Positions 46,187 through 57,000 of a DNA stretch of 64,000 nucleotides are shown piece after piece (positions within the stretch are counted from its first letter, which is position 1; each line of letters starts with the position of its first letter). The stretch comes from Pelagerythrobacter marensis (GTDB lineage: Bacteria > Pseudomonadota > Alphaproteobacteria > Sphingomonadales > Sphingomonadaceae). Location: contig NZ_CP144918.1 in the NCBI RefSeq assembly GCF_036700095.1, forward strand, positions 807,001 through 871,000, given 5' to 3'. A program made the translations under genes and the position numbers. Below the pieces are notes generated by a model that had not been told where the DNA came from, did no database searches, and saw only the letters and a program-made list of their open reading frames with translations.

Positions 46187-47922
46187 CCAATCCGGAAGGC
46201 CGCTTCGACCTCTGCGATAAACGCCGTGCCATTCTGGGTAATGCGGGTCACATGTTGGTGTTGGGTGGGCCCGGCTCCGGCAAGACGACCATCGCTCTCC
46301 TGAAGGCGAGACGCATGGTCCTCGAGCGACTGCAGCCGGAACAATCGGTCCTCTTTCTCAGCTTCTCCAACGCCGCGATTCGGCGCATTCTAGAAAGCGC
46401 GGGCAGCGTCCTGACGCGCGAAGTCAGCCGCCAGGTTGAAATCAAGACCTACCATTCATTCGCATGGGACATCCTGCAGTCTCATGGCTATCTGCTGTCA
46501 TCACAGCGAAAGCTGGGGATCGTCGCGGCGCAGGACGCCGCCGTCATTCGAGCAGGGCTGGATGATGACGCGTGGCTTGCCGAGGAAGATCGGCTGTTTC
46601 AGGAAGATGGTCGCGCCACCTACGATCAGTTCGCGCCGCGCGCCGCGGATATTCTTGAGAGATCTGCCATCGTTCGCGATTGCTTTTGCTCGGCGCATCC
46701 GCTGATCCTGGTCGACGAGTTCCAGGACACCGATGAGGATCAATGGAGACTGGTTCGGGCATTGTCGGAGAACGCCGAGATCATCGCTCTCGGCGACACC
46801 GAGCAGCGAATCTACGCCTGGCGAAAGGGTGTCAGCCCCAAGCGTATGAATGAGTTTGCCGAAACGCTGGGCGCGGCCACCTACGATTTTCAGAACGAGA
46901 ACAATCGCAGCCCGGCAACGGGCATCGCTGGATACGCCCGTGGTCTATTGTCTCCCGATGTCCGTCTTGAACTGCCCGATGACATTGCATTCAAGCGGTT
47001 TCGGCCGGGCCAGTTTGCGATTGGCGTTCGCGTCGGGCTCATCAAGGCGTGGAACGAGACCGTGAAGAGAGCGGGACATCGCGAAATCACGGTGGCGGTC
47101 GCCGCTCGCAGTCGCACGATGGTGCGCCTGATCTCGGATGCGTTGGCACAAAAACTCACGCTAGGCGTGAAGGAGCACGGGCCTGTTCCGCACGACGTGA
47201 TGTTCGACCAGATGCAGATCACCCTTGCATCGCGGGTGATCGCCTATCTGCTGGCGTCGCAGCACGACCCGCGAGGTGAAAGGCTGGCCGGTGCGCTGGA
47301 AAGGATCAGCGCCGTTTTCCGTTCCTCCGGAAAGAAGACAGCGATCAAGACATCCGATCGCTTGTTGGGCTGGGCGGGGAAGTGCCGTGACGGAAAGGTG
47401 CCAGTCACGAAATGCGTCACCGCTCTGACGGTCGCACTTGATGCGATCGATGCCGACGGATTTTCAGGCTCACCGACCGAAGACTGGCTCCTGGTCCGCC
47501 GCGCCCTGGAGCGGGCCGACGCGGATGAACTGAAACGAACGGGAGATCATGCTCGGTATCTCCGATTGCTGCGGCGTGGATCGGCAATCGAGGATCAACT
47601 GGCGGAGCTGTGGAAGCAGACTGGAACCTACGCCGGCGCCGAAGCCGCGTTGGAAAATGCGATCCTGCAAGATCAGATGACGGACAGCCATAGCGAAGTC
47701 TCGAGCATTAGCGTTATGACGATGCATCAGCTCAAGGGCCGGGAATACGATGCCGTCCTTCTTATCGAGGACCAGCACAGGACATTTCGGGGGAGAGACC
47801 AGGAGCCGCCCTACATGGAAACACGGCGACTGCTGCAGGTCTCGTTAACGAGGGCTCGCCATTTCGCCTATGTCCTATCGGCAACGAAGAACGCCACGTT
47901 GGATGTCCTTTTCGACGACTGA
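46183..47922 (+). CDS. gajB: UvrD/Rep-like helicase, Gabija GajB-like
   Basis: The 579-residue superfamily 1 helicase has Walker A LGGPGSGKTTIALLKARRM (near residue 24), Walker B LVDEFQDTDEDQW (near 178), motif III LGDTEQRIYAWRKG and motif V VMTMHQLKGREYD. It overlaps the OLD nuclease gene by ATGA. The nuclease-helicase pair defines Gabija. GajB is thought to sense or unwind DNA and feed GajA. Confidence 0.85.
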   Translation: MTNPEGRFDLCDKRRAILGNAGHMLVLGGPGSGKTTIALLKARRMVLERLQPEQSVLFLSFSNAAIRRILESAGSVLTREVSRQVEIKTYHSFAWDILQSHGYLLSSQRKLGIVAAQDAAVIRAGLDDDAWLAEEDRLFQEDGRATYDQFAPRAADILERSAIVRDCFCSAHPLILVDEFQDTDEDQWRLVRALSENAEIIALGDTEQRIYAWRKGVSPKRMNEFAETLGAATYDFQNENNRSPATGIAGYARGLLSPDVRLELPDDIAFKRFRPGQFAIGVRVGLIKAWNETVKRAGHREITVAVAARSRTMVRLISDALAQKLTLGVKEHGPVPHDVMFDQMQITLASRVIAYLLASQHDPRGERLAGALERISAVFRSSGKKTAIKTSDRLLGWAGKCRDGKVPVTKCVTALTVALDAIDADGFSGSPTEDWLLVRRALERADADELKRTGDHARYLRLLRRGSAIEDQLAELWKQTGTYAGAEAALENAILQDQMTDSHSEVSSISVMTMHQLKGREYDAVLLIEDQHRTFRGRDQEPPYMETRRLLQVSLTRARHFAYVLSATKNATLDVLFDD

Positions 47923-48005
47923 GCACCCGTCTCTCCACTGACCGATCGGATTCGTATCCCTCCCGCGCCCAGCAGTTGCATATACTTGAACATTCTGATA
48001 ACAGT

Positions 48006-48044
48006 CATATCTGACGATTAAATTCTGAATGGGCATCAGATATG
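48006..48044. promoter_or_regulatory. Inverted repeat over the hipB start
   Basis: CATATCTGA (48006-48014) and TCAGATATG (48036-48044) are a perfect 9-base inverted repeat. The second arm contains the ATG of the HipB-like gene. It fits autorepression by the HTH protein. Confidence 0.55.
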
Positions 48045-48428
48045 GCGGTTAAGATAAGTTCCTTGAACGCGCGGCGAGCCCTTGAGGCTCTGGGTGCGAA
48101 CATCAAGACGGCCCGTTTGAAGCGGCGCATCTCCATGCAGGGATTTGCCGAACGGGTCGGTGTGTCCGAGAGTACCATCAGCCGCCTAGAGAAGGGGGAC
48201 GATGGCGTCAGCATTGGTACACTGGCGATGGCATGCCTGGTGCTCGGCGAGATCGGGCGGATTTCGGACTTCCTCGATCCAGGGTCCGACGATACCGGAC
48301 TGCTGCTCGACAGAGCGGCACTGCCCAAGCGGATCGACCGGAAGCGAGGCTCAAGACGCGCTGAATCTGCGAAGGGGGAAAACACTCTTCCGGACGGTAG
48401 CGACGATGATGAAGGGGTCGGTTTCTAA
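48042..48428 (+). CDS. hipB: HipB-like XRE regulator
   Basis: The 128-residue protein has an XRE helix-turn-helix (about residues 19-75: LGANIKTARLKRRISMQGFA, ERVGVSESTISRLEKGDDGV) and a charged tail. It overlaps the HipA-like gene by one base (TAATG), the antitoxin-toxin arrangement. An inverted repeat overlaps its start. It may control the whole downstream operon. Confidence 0.87.
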   Translation: MAVKISSLNARRALEALGANIKTARLKRRISMQGFAERVGVSESTISRLEKGDDGVSIGTLAMACLVLGEIGRISDFLDPGSDDTGLLLDRAALPKRIDRKRGSRRAESAKGENTLPDGSDDDEGVGF

Positions 48429-49669
48429 TGCCCGAAGCGATCGTCGCCCTCGGCGAAGGCAAGCGTATCGTTGGCCGTCTGCGGTTCGAGACCGACGGCC
48501 GGCGCCAGCATTCACAATTTGAGTATGCCGCCGAGTGGTTGGCGGCGCCCGACCGCTTCGCGCTCTCTCCCGGCCTGCCTCTGCGTGAGGGCGGCCATTT
48601 CAGCGCAGGCCGCGGCGATCGCCGTTCGGCGCTACCTGGTTGTTTTTCCGACGCCGCGCCGGATTCTTGGGGACGGGCGCTAATGACCAAAGCCTTGGGC
48701 GGTGGTCTCAGCGAGTTCGACTATCTGGTGCTGTCCGACGACCGCACCCGGCAGGGCGCGTTGCGGTTTCTCGGGGACGACATGGAGTCGTTATCTGACC
48801 TGACGCCGCCGATCCCGCGACTGGTCGAGCTCGACCGCCTGCGAGCGCTCGCGCACCGCTTCGAGCGCGATCCCGGCGGCACGGAGGAAGAAGTGCGCGA
48901 TCTGGCCGGTGTCGCCGGATCGCTCGGCGGCGCCCGCCCGAAAGCCAATGTCGAAGGCGATGGACATCTGTGGATCGCCAAGTTCACCTCAGCCCAGGAC
49001 ACCAAGCCAGTCGAGCGCGTCGAGGTCGCCACGCTGAAGCTGGCGGCGAAATGCAGCTTGCGAGTCGCCGAAGCAAGACTCGAGATGCGCGACAGCGACA
49101 GCCCGATCGCGCTGATCCGACGGTTCGACCGCCGCGGCAATACACGAATTCCCTACATTTCAGCTCGGACCGCGCTCGACTGGGACAGCGACGAAGGTGG
49201 GTTCTACACGGACATCGCCGACGTAATCCGCCAGATTTCGAGCAAGCCCTCCGACGATCTGCATGAACTCTGGCGGCGGATCGTCTTCACGATTCTCGTA
49301 TCCAACAAGGACGACCATCTAAAGAACCATGGCTTCATCTACGCAGGAGGAGATCGGTGGCGACTGTCACCGGCTTTCGACATCAATCCCTCCCCCTCAC
49401 GGAACAGAATACTGGAAACCGGCATAATCCAAGGTGGATCGTTCGACGCCTCACTAGATATTGCATTCGAAGCATGCGAGTTTTTTGATCTAACACTGGC
49501 TAGCGCTAAGCTTGAAGCGTTTCGTCTAGCCAAAACAATTGCGGGGAATTGGAAACGAGCTCTTCTAGAAGAAGGATGTACCTCGGCGGACGTGCAGAGC
49601 TACGCAAATGCCTTCGAACATAGCGAGAGCGAGCTTGCGTTGGCCAATGGCGAGGAGGGAACAGTTTGA
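48428..49669 (+). CDS. hipA: HipA-like serine/threonine kinase
   Basis: The 413-residue protein has HipA-family landmarks: SDAAPDSWGRALM in the N-terminal domain, GSLGGARPKANVEGDG (Gly-rich loop), WIAKFTS (nucleotide-site Lys), the catalytic loop VSNKDDHLKNHGF and the metal-site LSPAFDIN. HipA toxins phosphorylate glutamyl-tRNA synthetase or other targets. Its stop overlaps the TTG start of the methyltransferase, tying it to the defence operon. Confidence 0.88.
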   Translation: MPEAIVALGEGKRIVGRLRFETDGRRQHSQFEYAAEWLAAPDRFALSPGLPLREGGHFSAGRGDRRSALPGCFSDAAPDSWGRALMTKALGGGLSEFDYLVLSDDRTRQGALRFLGDDMESLSDLTPPIPRLVELDRLRALAHRFERDPGGTEEEVRDLAGVAGSLGGARPKANVEGDGHLWIAKFTSAQDTKPVERVEVATLKLAAKCSLRVAEARLEMRDSDSPIALIRRFDRRGNTRIPYISARTALDWDSDEGGFYTDIADVIRQISSKPSDDLHELWRRIVFTILVSNKDDHLKNHGFIYAGGDRWRLSPAFDINPSPSRNRILETGIIQGGSFDASLDIAFEACEFFDLTLASAKLEAFRLAKTIAGNWKRALLEEGCTSADVQSYANAFEHSESELALANGEEGTV

Positions 49670-51483
49670 TCCGTATGGAGGACTCCCGACAGGGAAGGCT
49701 GGCGCGCTCTGAGCCCGAGGCTGCCTATGCTTTACCGGGTTTGCATCCGGTCGCGAGTTCACCGACGGAGGAGGAGGACGCATCCGAGCAGACGATTAGT
49801 CGCCGGCTGTACGACCTGAGGCGGATTGCGGCATCGCTTCGAGCCGACGGCGTATCTCCACTCTCCGCATGCGAAGCGGTTATGGCCGATCGTCTGAAGA
49901 ACGAAGCGGCCCGGCAGTTCTTCGTCGATCTGCCCGATACGGAAAAGCACTACTGGATATCGAGTCTGTATGCGCTCCTCATGCCGAGCGGAAGAAGGCA
50001 ACGTCTCGCCGCCTATTTTACACCACCTCATCTGGTTCGGTACGTGCTCGATGTTCTGGCGAAATCCGGGGTACAGCCGGGTCAGCATAGGATTCTCGAT
50101 CCCGCTTCCGGCGGCGCAGCGTTCCTCGTGCCGCTGGCGGCACAAATTGCGAAGGCCGAACGCGCGCGCTACACAAACCCGGAAACGATCCTTCGTATTG
50201 TCGAAACCTCTCTGGCCGGCGTGGAAATAGAGCCGCGCCTCGCCCAGTTATCGCGATTACTTCTGACGGACCTGCTCTGGCCAGAGTTGGCCGAGGCGCA
50301 GCGGGAATTCCGGGTCGGAATTCAGCGCGCAAATACGCTAAAGCTCGCACCTCCCGAGGAACTCTATGACGCCGTGGTGGGCAATCCACCTTACGGGCGC
50401 GTGTTCAGACCGTCTGACACCCTGCTGTCGGAATACGCTTCGGTCGTCACCGACGGCTACGTCAATCTCTACGCACTATTCATTGAACAGTCCCTGCGCT
50501 TCACGCGTCCGGGCGGAATCGTCTGTCTTATCGTCCCCATGTCTTTCGTGGGGGGAGCCTATTTTGCGGCTCTGAGAAAACGCATTCTCGAACAATCAGA
50601 GGTGCTCCGTGTTGATCCGATCGACAAGCGCAGCGACCTCTTCATGGACGTTCTGTACGATGTCTGCGTGCTCGTATTGAGGAAGTCCGCTCCTGAGGTG
50701 CCGCCAGTACTGGCCGAAAGCGCTCTTTTGACCGTCGGCAAGCCGCCGCGCCATCTGGGGCAGATAGACCTTCCCAAGAAGCCGGGTGACCGCATCTGGG
50801 CCCTGCCTGACGGGCAGCTCGACGACTGCCTTTTTCAGGACGGTCTCGAGACACTGGCGGCCTACGGATACCTGGTCAAAACAGGATATTTCGTATGGAA
50901 CAGAGAAAAGGAACGCTATCGCGCCGGCTTCAGTCCCCGTGCGAACGAGGTTCCCCTGTTCTGGGCTCATAACATTCGTCCGAACGAAATTTGCCAGCCC
51001 TATGACAGAGACTCCGCTACCGACCGTATCGGCATGGTGAGGATCGCGAAGGACAGCACGGCTTTGATTGCTTCCGACGCTATCCTTTTGCAGCGGACGA
51101 CAAACAGAAGGCAGAAGCGCCGGATCATCGCCGGTGTCGTTCGCAAAAGGCTGGTGCCGGGCGGCCGGGGATATGTGAGCGAGAACCACACGATCATCGT
51201 AGTTCCTGATCCTGACAAGAAGCAGGCGATCACGCTTAAAACCTTATGCCGGCTTCTCAATACGGAAGCGGTGGACGCCCGGTTCCGGCGAATCTCGGGT
51301 TCGGTCAGTGTTTCCACAAAAGCGCTACGGCAGCTCCCGCTGCCAACCCCGGATGCCGTCCGCGAAGCGTTCGCGGTCATCAAGGATGATGAGGCCGCCG
51401 CGGTGCAGGCATACGCTTCCTCGCTTTCCGGCGCTGCGAGCCAAGCGACACCATCAGATGGCGGGGGCGGTGATGACGGCTAG
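49666..51483 (+). CDS. N6-adenine DNA methyltransferase, DISARM-type context
   Basis: The 605-residue protein has class I methyltransferase motifs: AYFTPPHLVRYVLD, SAM-binding motif I DPASGGAAFLVPLA (near residue 146) and catalytic motif IV GNPPYGR (near 239), the NPPY of N6-adenine enzymes. The C-terminal half (FRRISGSVSVSTKALRQLPL) resembles target-recognition parts of Eco57I/PglX-type enzymes. It should mark host DNA. The TTG start at 49666 has GAGGAGG seven bases upstream; ATG at 49675 is the alternative. It overlaps hipA and the next gene. Confidence 0.85.
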   Translation: MIRMEDSRQGRLARSEPEAAYALPGLHPVASSPTEEEDASEQTISRRLYDLRRIAASLRADGVSPLSACEAVMADRLKNEAARQFFVDLPDTEKHYWISSLYALLMPSGRRQRLAAYFTPPHLVRYVLDVLAKSGVQPGQHRILDPASGGAAFLVPLAAQIAKAERARYTNPETILRIVETSLAGVEIEPRLAQLSRLLLTDLLWPELAEAQREFRVGIQRANTLKLAPPEELYDAVVGNPPYGRVFRPSDTLLSEYASVVTDGYVNLYALFIEQSLRFTRPGGIVCLIVPMSFVGGAYFAALRKRILEQSEVLRVDPIDKRSDLFMDVLYDVCVLVLRKSAPEVPPVLAESALLTVGKPPRHLGQIDLPKKPGDRIWALPDGQLDDCLFQDGLETLAAYGYLVKTGYFVWNREKERYRAGFSPRANEVPLFWAHNIRPNEICQPYDRDSATDRIGMVRIAKDSTALIASDAILLQRTTNRRQKRRIIAGVVRKRLVPGGRGYVSENHTIIVVPDPDKKQAITLKTLCRLLNTEAVDARFRRISGSVSVSTKALRQLPLPTPDAVREAFAVIKDDEAAAVQAYASSLSGAASQATPSDGGGGDDG

Positions 51484-54094
51484 CCCGAACGCCTCACTTT
51501 CCCCGGCACCCGAGCCCGCCGGGGCCTACACGGGGATACCCTTGCGGCGGCGTAGCGCACCGCAAGATGTCCAGCATCTTGGCGCTTCCGCAGAAGAGGT
51601 TTTGCACCGGTTTGACGAGGCAATCCGCTCGGGAACGAGCGAGGCGCTGCTGCTCTGGCCTCAACGTCCGGACGGCGTGGCCGTCTTCCACGCGCTGGCG
51701 GCTCTTGGCCGGATCGGAACCTGCGATCAAACGCCGCTCGCCACACTGCTATTCCCGTGGAGCCGCGGCGTCGGCGGCACACAAAGAACGCTTCTGGTCG
51801 ACCGGGATTTTCTTTCGGCGACGACGTTGCCCGCGCTCAATCGGGCGCTGTCCGCTCCCGGTCCCGTCTTCGGCTATTTGATGGCCCTCCATAGCCTCAA
51901 GCATGTCTTCTCCAGCGGAAAGAAGGATAAGCGCTTCAAGGCGAAACTGGAGGCCGATCCGGGCGTCGTCCATCCAACGTTGTTTGAAATCACCCCCCAA
52001 CACGGCGTGCAAAATTCCGGGTTTCGGCCCTACGGCGATCAGTTTTTGCGGCGGCTGAGACGCCATACATGGATCGGCGATCAGTCAGCACATATCGAGG
52101 CCGCGACAGATCCCTCAAAGACGCCGTTTTTCCTGTTCGGCGTTCACGCTGACGCTGTGCGCGTGAAATTGTTGCGGGATGCGGGCCTTGATCCGCGTCA
52201 CGGCGGCCGAGTGCCTGACATCGTTCTACTTGATCTCACCCACCGGGGCCGCAATCGGCTGGGCGCGGGCTGGAGGCAATCTCTCACGCGGTTTTTTGCC
52301 ACCACCTGCGATCTCTATGCAGCTTCGCAGGCGCCGCCGATCCTTGCCGTCACCGATGATGTGTTTGTACTCCGCTCCCTCAGGTGGGAGATCATCAAGG
52401 ACTATGAGCAGCGTCGCGGCACGCGCGGCGCTCGCGACAAAAGGCCGGAAGCCGCGCGGCTGGTTCTTCATCCCAAGCCTGATCCATTGGAACAGGAAGT
52501 CATTCGTCCAGGTGCCCTGTCGGCGCTGAAAGCCGAGGTTTACGGCTCCGACGTTCTCAAGATCGTCGAGTCAGCCCTGAAGCTCAGACGAGCTCTCCTG
52601 GCATCGGGGGATGACGAAATCGCGGATGCCGTCACCACCGCCATGCAGGTAGCCCAGAACCTGATCGGTCTGCCAGGCTCACCGAAAGAGTTTCATGATT
52701 TTCTGATCGAGAACTATGAGGGCTATGAACGCCAGAAGATGGGGGCACGTTATGACCCTCTGGCCCCTCGAAGCCGTATCCAGTCCGCCCTCCAGCAGGG
52801 ACTTGCCGGCGTCAATCACAAGCACCTGTCCCAGTTTCTCGACGCGTATGACAAGCTCCGCAAGATTGCCGATTCCGACAATCCGGGAAGCAAGCTCTTT
52901 GACAAGTGCATCAGCGAGCTGGTGCAGAAATCAACGCGCTCGATTGTCGTCTTTTCGAGCGAGTTGCTGCGTGGTTTTGCCGAGTGGCGGCTGGATTCCG
53001 ATCCGGCGATTTCGCGACATGTCGGGCGCAAGCTGCTTCTGGTTGATCGCCGGGAGGCTATCGAAGAACTGGAACTCGATGGGCAGGAACTGAAGCTCTT
53101 CCACCGGATCGTCTTCGTGGAGCCTTTCCCGGATGATCTCCTTCATGTCCTTATGCGGCCATGGCTGCCCCAGAATGTCATTATTCTTGCCAACCTCGCC
53201 CTCGCCGAGCAGGCGCGCCGCCGCATCCATATTCTGCGTGACCTTGAGGGCGCCGCGCCCATTCTCGACTTGCTCGCGGCCGTAGAAACCGAATTCGCGC
53301 GGGTCCTGCAGGGGCACAGCGTGGAGGTGCCCGATCTCGACACGCCGCCAGCGCTACCGCGACTGGGGACGCTCGATCTGACGACCGCCAGCACCTGCGG
53401 TTCCGGCTCACCGCGGCTCATCAGGACATCGGGGGATCTTGAAATCCGGGCGTTCGACGGTTCCGAAATGGCGGCCTATGATCCGGAAGCCTTGCAGGTC
53501 TTTTCAAGAAAGGTCGCGAAGGATCTCGTACCCGGCGACCAGATATGTGTCTTCAGCTCCGATTTTGTCAGCATGGCGCGCGAAAAGCTCAATCTCTCCG
53601 CCAATGCTTCGGACATCCTGCCCCTTTATCACAAGGCGGTGGCAGATACCGTGCAGGAACTGCCCGGCGCGGACATGACCTCGAAGGCGCACGCCCTTCG
53701 CGCACGTATGCGCGAAAACAATCCTGATCTGGAATTGCCGACCGTTCAGGCCGTGCGGCACTGGATAGACGTGGCCGCTCTGATCGACGCGCCGCGTAAT
53801 GAAGTGAGGCCGCAAGCGCCGCGCAACCGCCAGCACTATCTGTCTTTCATGTCGGCGCTGGGGATCAGCGAAGATGTTGCCCGTCATTACTGGGACTGGG
53901 GAATTTTCTGGACCCGCTCGATGCGTATCCGCAGCGGCGCGGCGTTCCATCAGGTCTTTATGGGTATTCTTGTCGATCCGCACGCCACGGCGTCCCGGCT
54001 TCCCGAAGCGCGGCGGCACGATGTCTGGCGCATCTACGAGACAGCCGAACACCACGTGGTCACCGTGGAATCCAACGAACTGGAGGCAGGGTAA
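51473..54094 (+). CDS. Large protein of unknown function in the DISARM-like operon, possibly DrmE-like
   Basis: The 873-residue protein has no catalytic motif I can name. The middle contains VPDIVLLDLTHRGRNR and PPILAVTDDVFVLRSL, which look like Rossmann-type strands. The last 200 residues are distinctive (LVPGDQICVFSSDFVSMARE, PTVQAVRHWIDVAALIDAPR, YWDWGIFWTRSMRIRSGAAF). Size and place before drmA recall DrmE of class 2 DISARM; this is a weak match from memory. The start at 51473 overlaps the methyltransferase by 11 bases; the stop overlaps the helicase start. Confidence 0.6.
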   Translation: MTASPNASLSPAPEPAGAYTGIPLRRRSAPQDVQHLGASAEEVLHRFDEAIRSGTSEALLLWPQRPDGVAVFHALAALGRIGTCDQTPLATLLFPWSRGVGGTQRTLLVDRDFLSATTLPALNRALSAPGPVFGYLMALHSLKHVFSSGKKDKRFKAKLEADPGVVHPTLFEITPQHGVQNSGFRPYGDQFLRRLRRHTWIGDQSAHIEAATDPSKTPFFLFGVHADAVRVKLLRDAGLDPRHGGRVPDIVLLDLTHRGRNRLGAGWRQSLTRFFATTCDLYAASQAPPILAVTDDVFVLRSLRWEIIKDYEQRRGTRGARDKRPEAARLVLHPKPDPLEQEVIRPGALSALKAEVYGSDVLKIVESALKLRRALLASGDDEIADAVTTAMQVAQNLIGLPGSPKEFHDFLIENYEGYERQKMGARYDPLAPRSRIQSALQQGLAGVNHKHLSQFLDAYDKLRKIADSDNPGSKLFDKCISELVQKSTRSIVVFSSELLRGFAEWRLDSDPAISRHVGRKLLLVDRREAIEELELDGQELKLFHRIVFVEPFPDDLLHVLMRPWLPQNVIILANLALAEQARRRIHILRDLEGAAPILDLLAAVETEFARVLQGHSVEVPDLDTPPALPRLGTLDLTTASTCGSGSPRLIRTSGDLEIRAFDGSEMAAYDPEALQVFSRKVAKDLVPGDQICVFSSDFVSMAREKLNLSANASDILPLYHKAVADTVQELPGADMTSKAHALRARMRENNPDLELPTVQAVRHWIDVAALIDAPRNEVRPQAPRNRQHYLSFMSALGISEDVARHYWDWGIFWTRSMRIRSGAAFHQVFMGILVDPHATASRLPEARRHDVWRIYETAEHHVVTVESNELEAG

Positions 54095-57000
54095 TGGTCA
54101 GGATTTCCGACATGAAGCTTCCGCAGGAAGTGGCCAGCCGCGTTAGCGACGCCAAGGAAGGTCTTGTGGACGCGCTGCTGAACCTCACGTGGCAGAGAGT
54201 GAGCGGCGCGGGCGATGAGGGGGAGGTTGTTTACGGCACGAAGCCGTCGCTGCGCTTTGTCTCGGGTTTTTTACTGCCGCGTTACGAGGAGACCGGCCAG
54301 CAGGACGAGACGTCGGACATCCATCTGAGTACGCATGGACTTGATCTTCAGATTACTGATGACGCGGAAGGCCAGCTCACCGTCGAAGCGCGCTTTGCGA
54401 TCTATATCCGCGCGCTCCCCGACTGGAAGGAACTTGTCAGGCCTGAACTCGACCTATTTCCGAATCCGCCCCTTCGCCGGGACCTTGAGCAGCATATCCG
54501 CGATGAAATGAAGGCGCGCCTTGCGGAAGCGAAAGTATCCGAGGCCGCGAAGCCGGAAGAGGAACGGCGTTCCCATCGGGAGCTTCAGCAGGAGATTTAC
54601 CGCGCGCTTCTCGGAGAAAACGGCGTCGAAGTGTCTCCAGACGGTATGGTGGCGGATGCCGAGGAGAACGTGGCAGACGACACTGATGCCGATCAGGAGA
54701 CGGAGAACGGGGAAGATAACGACACGGATGAGGAGATCGGCGGCCGCCTGCATACGCCGCGCGGCCATTACATCTTTCACAACGACAACGCCGCGCAGGA
54801 CGTGGACATTCCGCAAAAATGGCGCCGGCTTCCGGTCAATCTCGAACCGCTGTCCATCGAGCTTTCGGAGGACAATCAATCCCGGCAGGCTGCCATCGCC
54901 GCGTGGGTTTCCGCCATGCGGGCAGCGGTCAAGGCCACGGTCAGGAACTGGGTGGAAAGCGCTGACGGCCGCGATTGGGCCTATCGCCCGGCCACCATCC
55001 GACCCAGCCATTTCCGGACGGAAGAGACGTGGAATGCCTTTCTGACGGAGCTTCGCAAGAGCGCGCCCGTGATTGATGACATTGCGCCTAACCTCGACGG
55101 TTTGTCGCTGACGATCCAGGACGAGAGCGACCTGCGCGATCCGCGCCGCCGCAATTTACGGATCATGCTTGAGAACAACGGCCGGGACGCTCCCCGCCGC
55201 CGGCGCGAACGTTTCGAGCAGGCCATTCATCAGGTTCGGATCGTGGTTGACCTTCCGGCGGCGGTGCATCGTCCTCTCAGGCTTGATCGTGTCGAGGCGT
55301 CGTACCGTTTCCGGGACTTTCTCTCCTATCCTGCAATCGGCATTAACTGCGGGGTTTCGGAAAAGCAGATCGACGGCCAGCTGCATCTCGCTACCAACTG
55401 GATGCCGCGCTATCACCAGCCCCGCATTGTCCCGAATGCTATTGAGGGCGTGCCAACGGAATTCGCGGTCCTGGGCGGCGAGGATTTTGATCCGGCCTTG
55501 TTGCGGCCGCTGATCGAAGCCTACGACGACTGGATTTCGGCGGAAGAATCCACTCTCGACCCTGCGCACGGCGTCAAAGATCAGGACGAAGCCCAGCGTG
55601 AGCGGAAAAAATTCGAGGGCGATATCGCGAGCTACCGGCGCGAGGTCCGCAGGATTGCTCTTGGCATCGATCTTCTTGAAACTGCCTATGGCAAATTCAA
55701 GGAAGACGCATCGGCGTCGGAAGCGATGCCGTACAGGGCGTGGCAGCTTCTCAATCAGGCGTTTCAGGACGCTGGTGCCGCGCGGGGCATTACCGGCTGG
55801 CGGCTGTTCCAGCTGACATTCATCCTCGCCCACATTCCCACCATCGCCTCGCGCATGCCTGCGTATGCAAAAGAGCCATGGTTCGATTCCGACTTCGACG
55901 AGGAAACCGCGACCCTCCTCTATTTCCCGACAGGCGGCGGCAAGTCCGAAGCATTTTTCGGCCTGCTCGTGTTCAACCTCTTTCTTGACCGCCTGCGGGG
56001 CAAGCGCATCGGCGTGACAGCGCTGATACGATACCCGCTCCGGCTTCTCACACTTCAACAGGCACAGCGGCTGCTGGCGATCCTCATGCGCGCCGAGCTG
56101 TTGCGCCGGCGGGCAGGGCTAGAGGGCGCACCCTTCGAAATCGGCTTTTGGGTGGGGCGCGGGAACACGCCGAACCGCACGGACGACGACCGCCTTGATC
56201 CGGTGCCGCGTATGGGCAGTCCCAAACACGAAAACGACGAGACGACCAGCGCGTCGTACCGGGAGGTCAACGAGAGTTTCAACAAGATTCCGGTCTGCCC
56301 GATTTGCGGAGAGCATACCGGATTGCGTCGCATCTCCTGTCCCGTGGACGAGGAGATCGCGATCGTTTGCTTCAACAAGACCTGCAGCTGGAACACGGCA
56401 ACGGAGAACAGTCCCCTTCCTTTCCTGATCGTGGACCGGGACATCTACCGCCATGCGCCAGCGGTCTTGCTGGGGGTGATCGACAAGCTCGCCCTGATCG
56501 GTCAGCACCCTGCCACCATCAACCGCGTCATGGGCATGTTCGGCCTGGCGCGCTGGCAGGAGCGCGAAACCGGCAGGCTGGTCATGCCCACGCGGCGCAT
56601 GCTCAGGGACGGTCCGGCCGCCAATGGCTGCGAACCGCTGGCACCCGCATACGAGCAGGGCCGCGACGTTTTTCTTGATTCGTTCCCCTCGCTTATCATT
56701 CAGGATGAGGCGCATCTGCTGGAAGAGAGTCTCGGGACGTTTGCTGGGCTCTTCGAGACGATGTTGGAGCAGCTCTTTGCGCGGACCTCCGATATTCTGG
56801 GTGACCGCGCCGCGCGCGGTCCTTCTGCAGGAAGCCCTGTGCGCCTTCCGAAAATCGTCGCCGCCACAGCCACGGTGAGCGTGCCGGAGCAGCAATTCGG
56901 CGCTTTGTACCAGCGGCGTCATATGCATTTTCCCTATCCGGGTACGTCCATTTACCGGTCTTTCTATGCCGTACCGGCAACGCCCGCGCGGACGGAGCGC

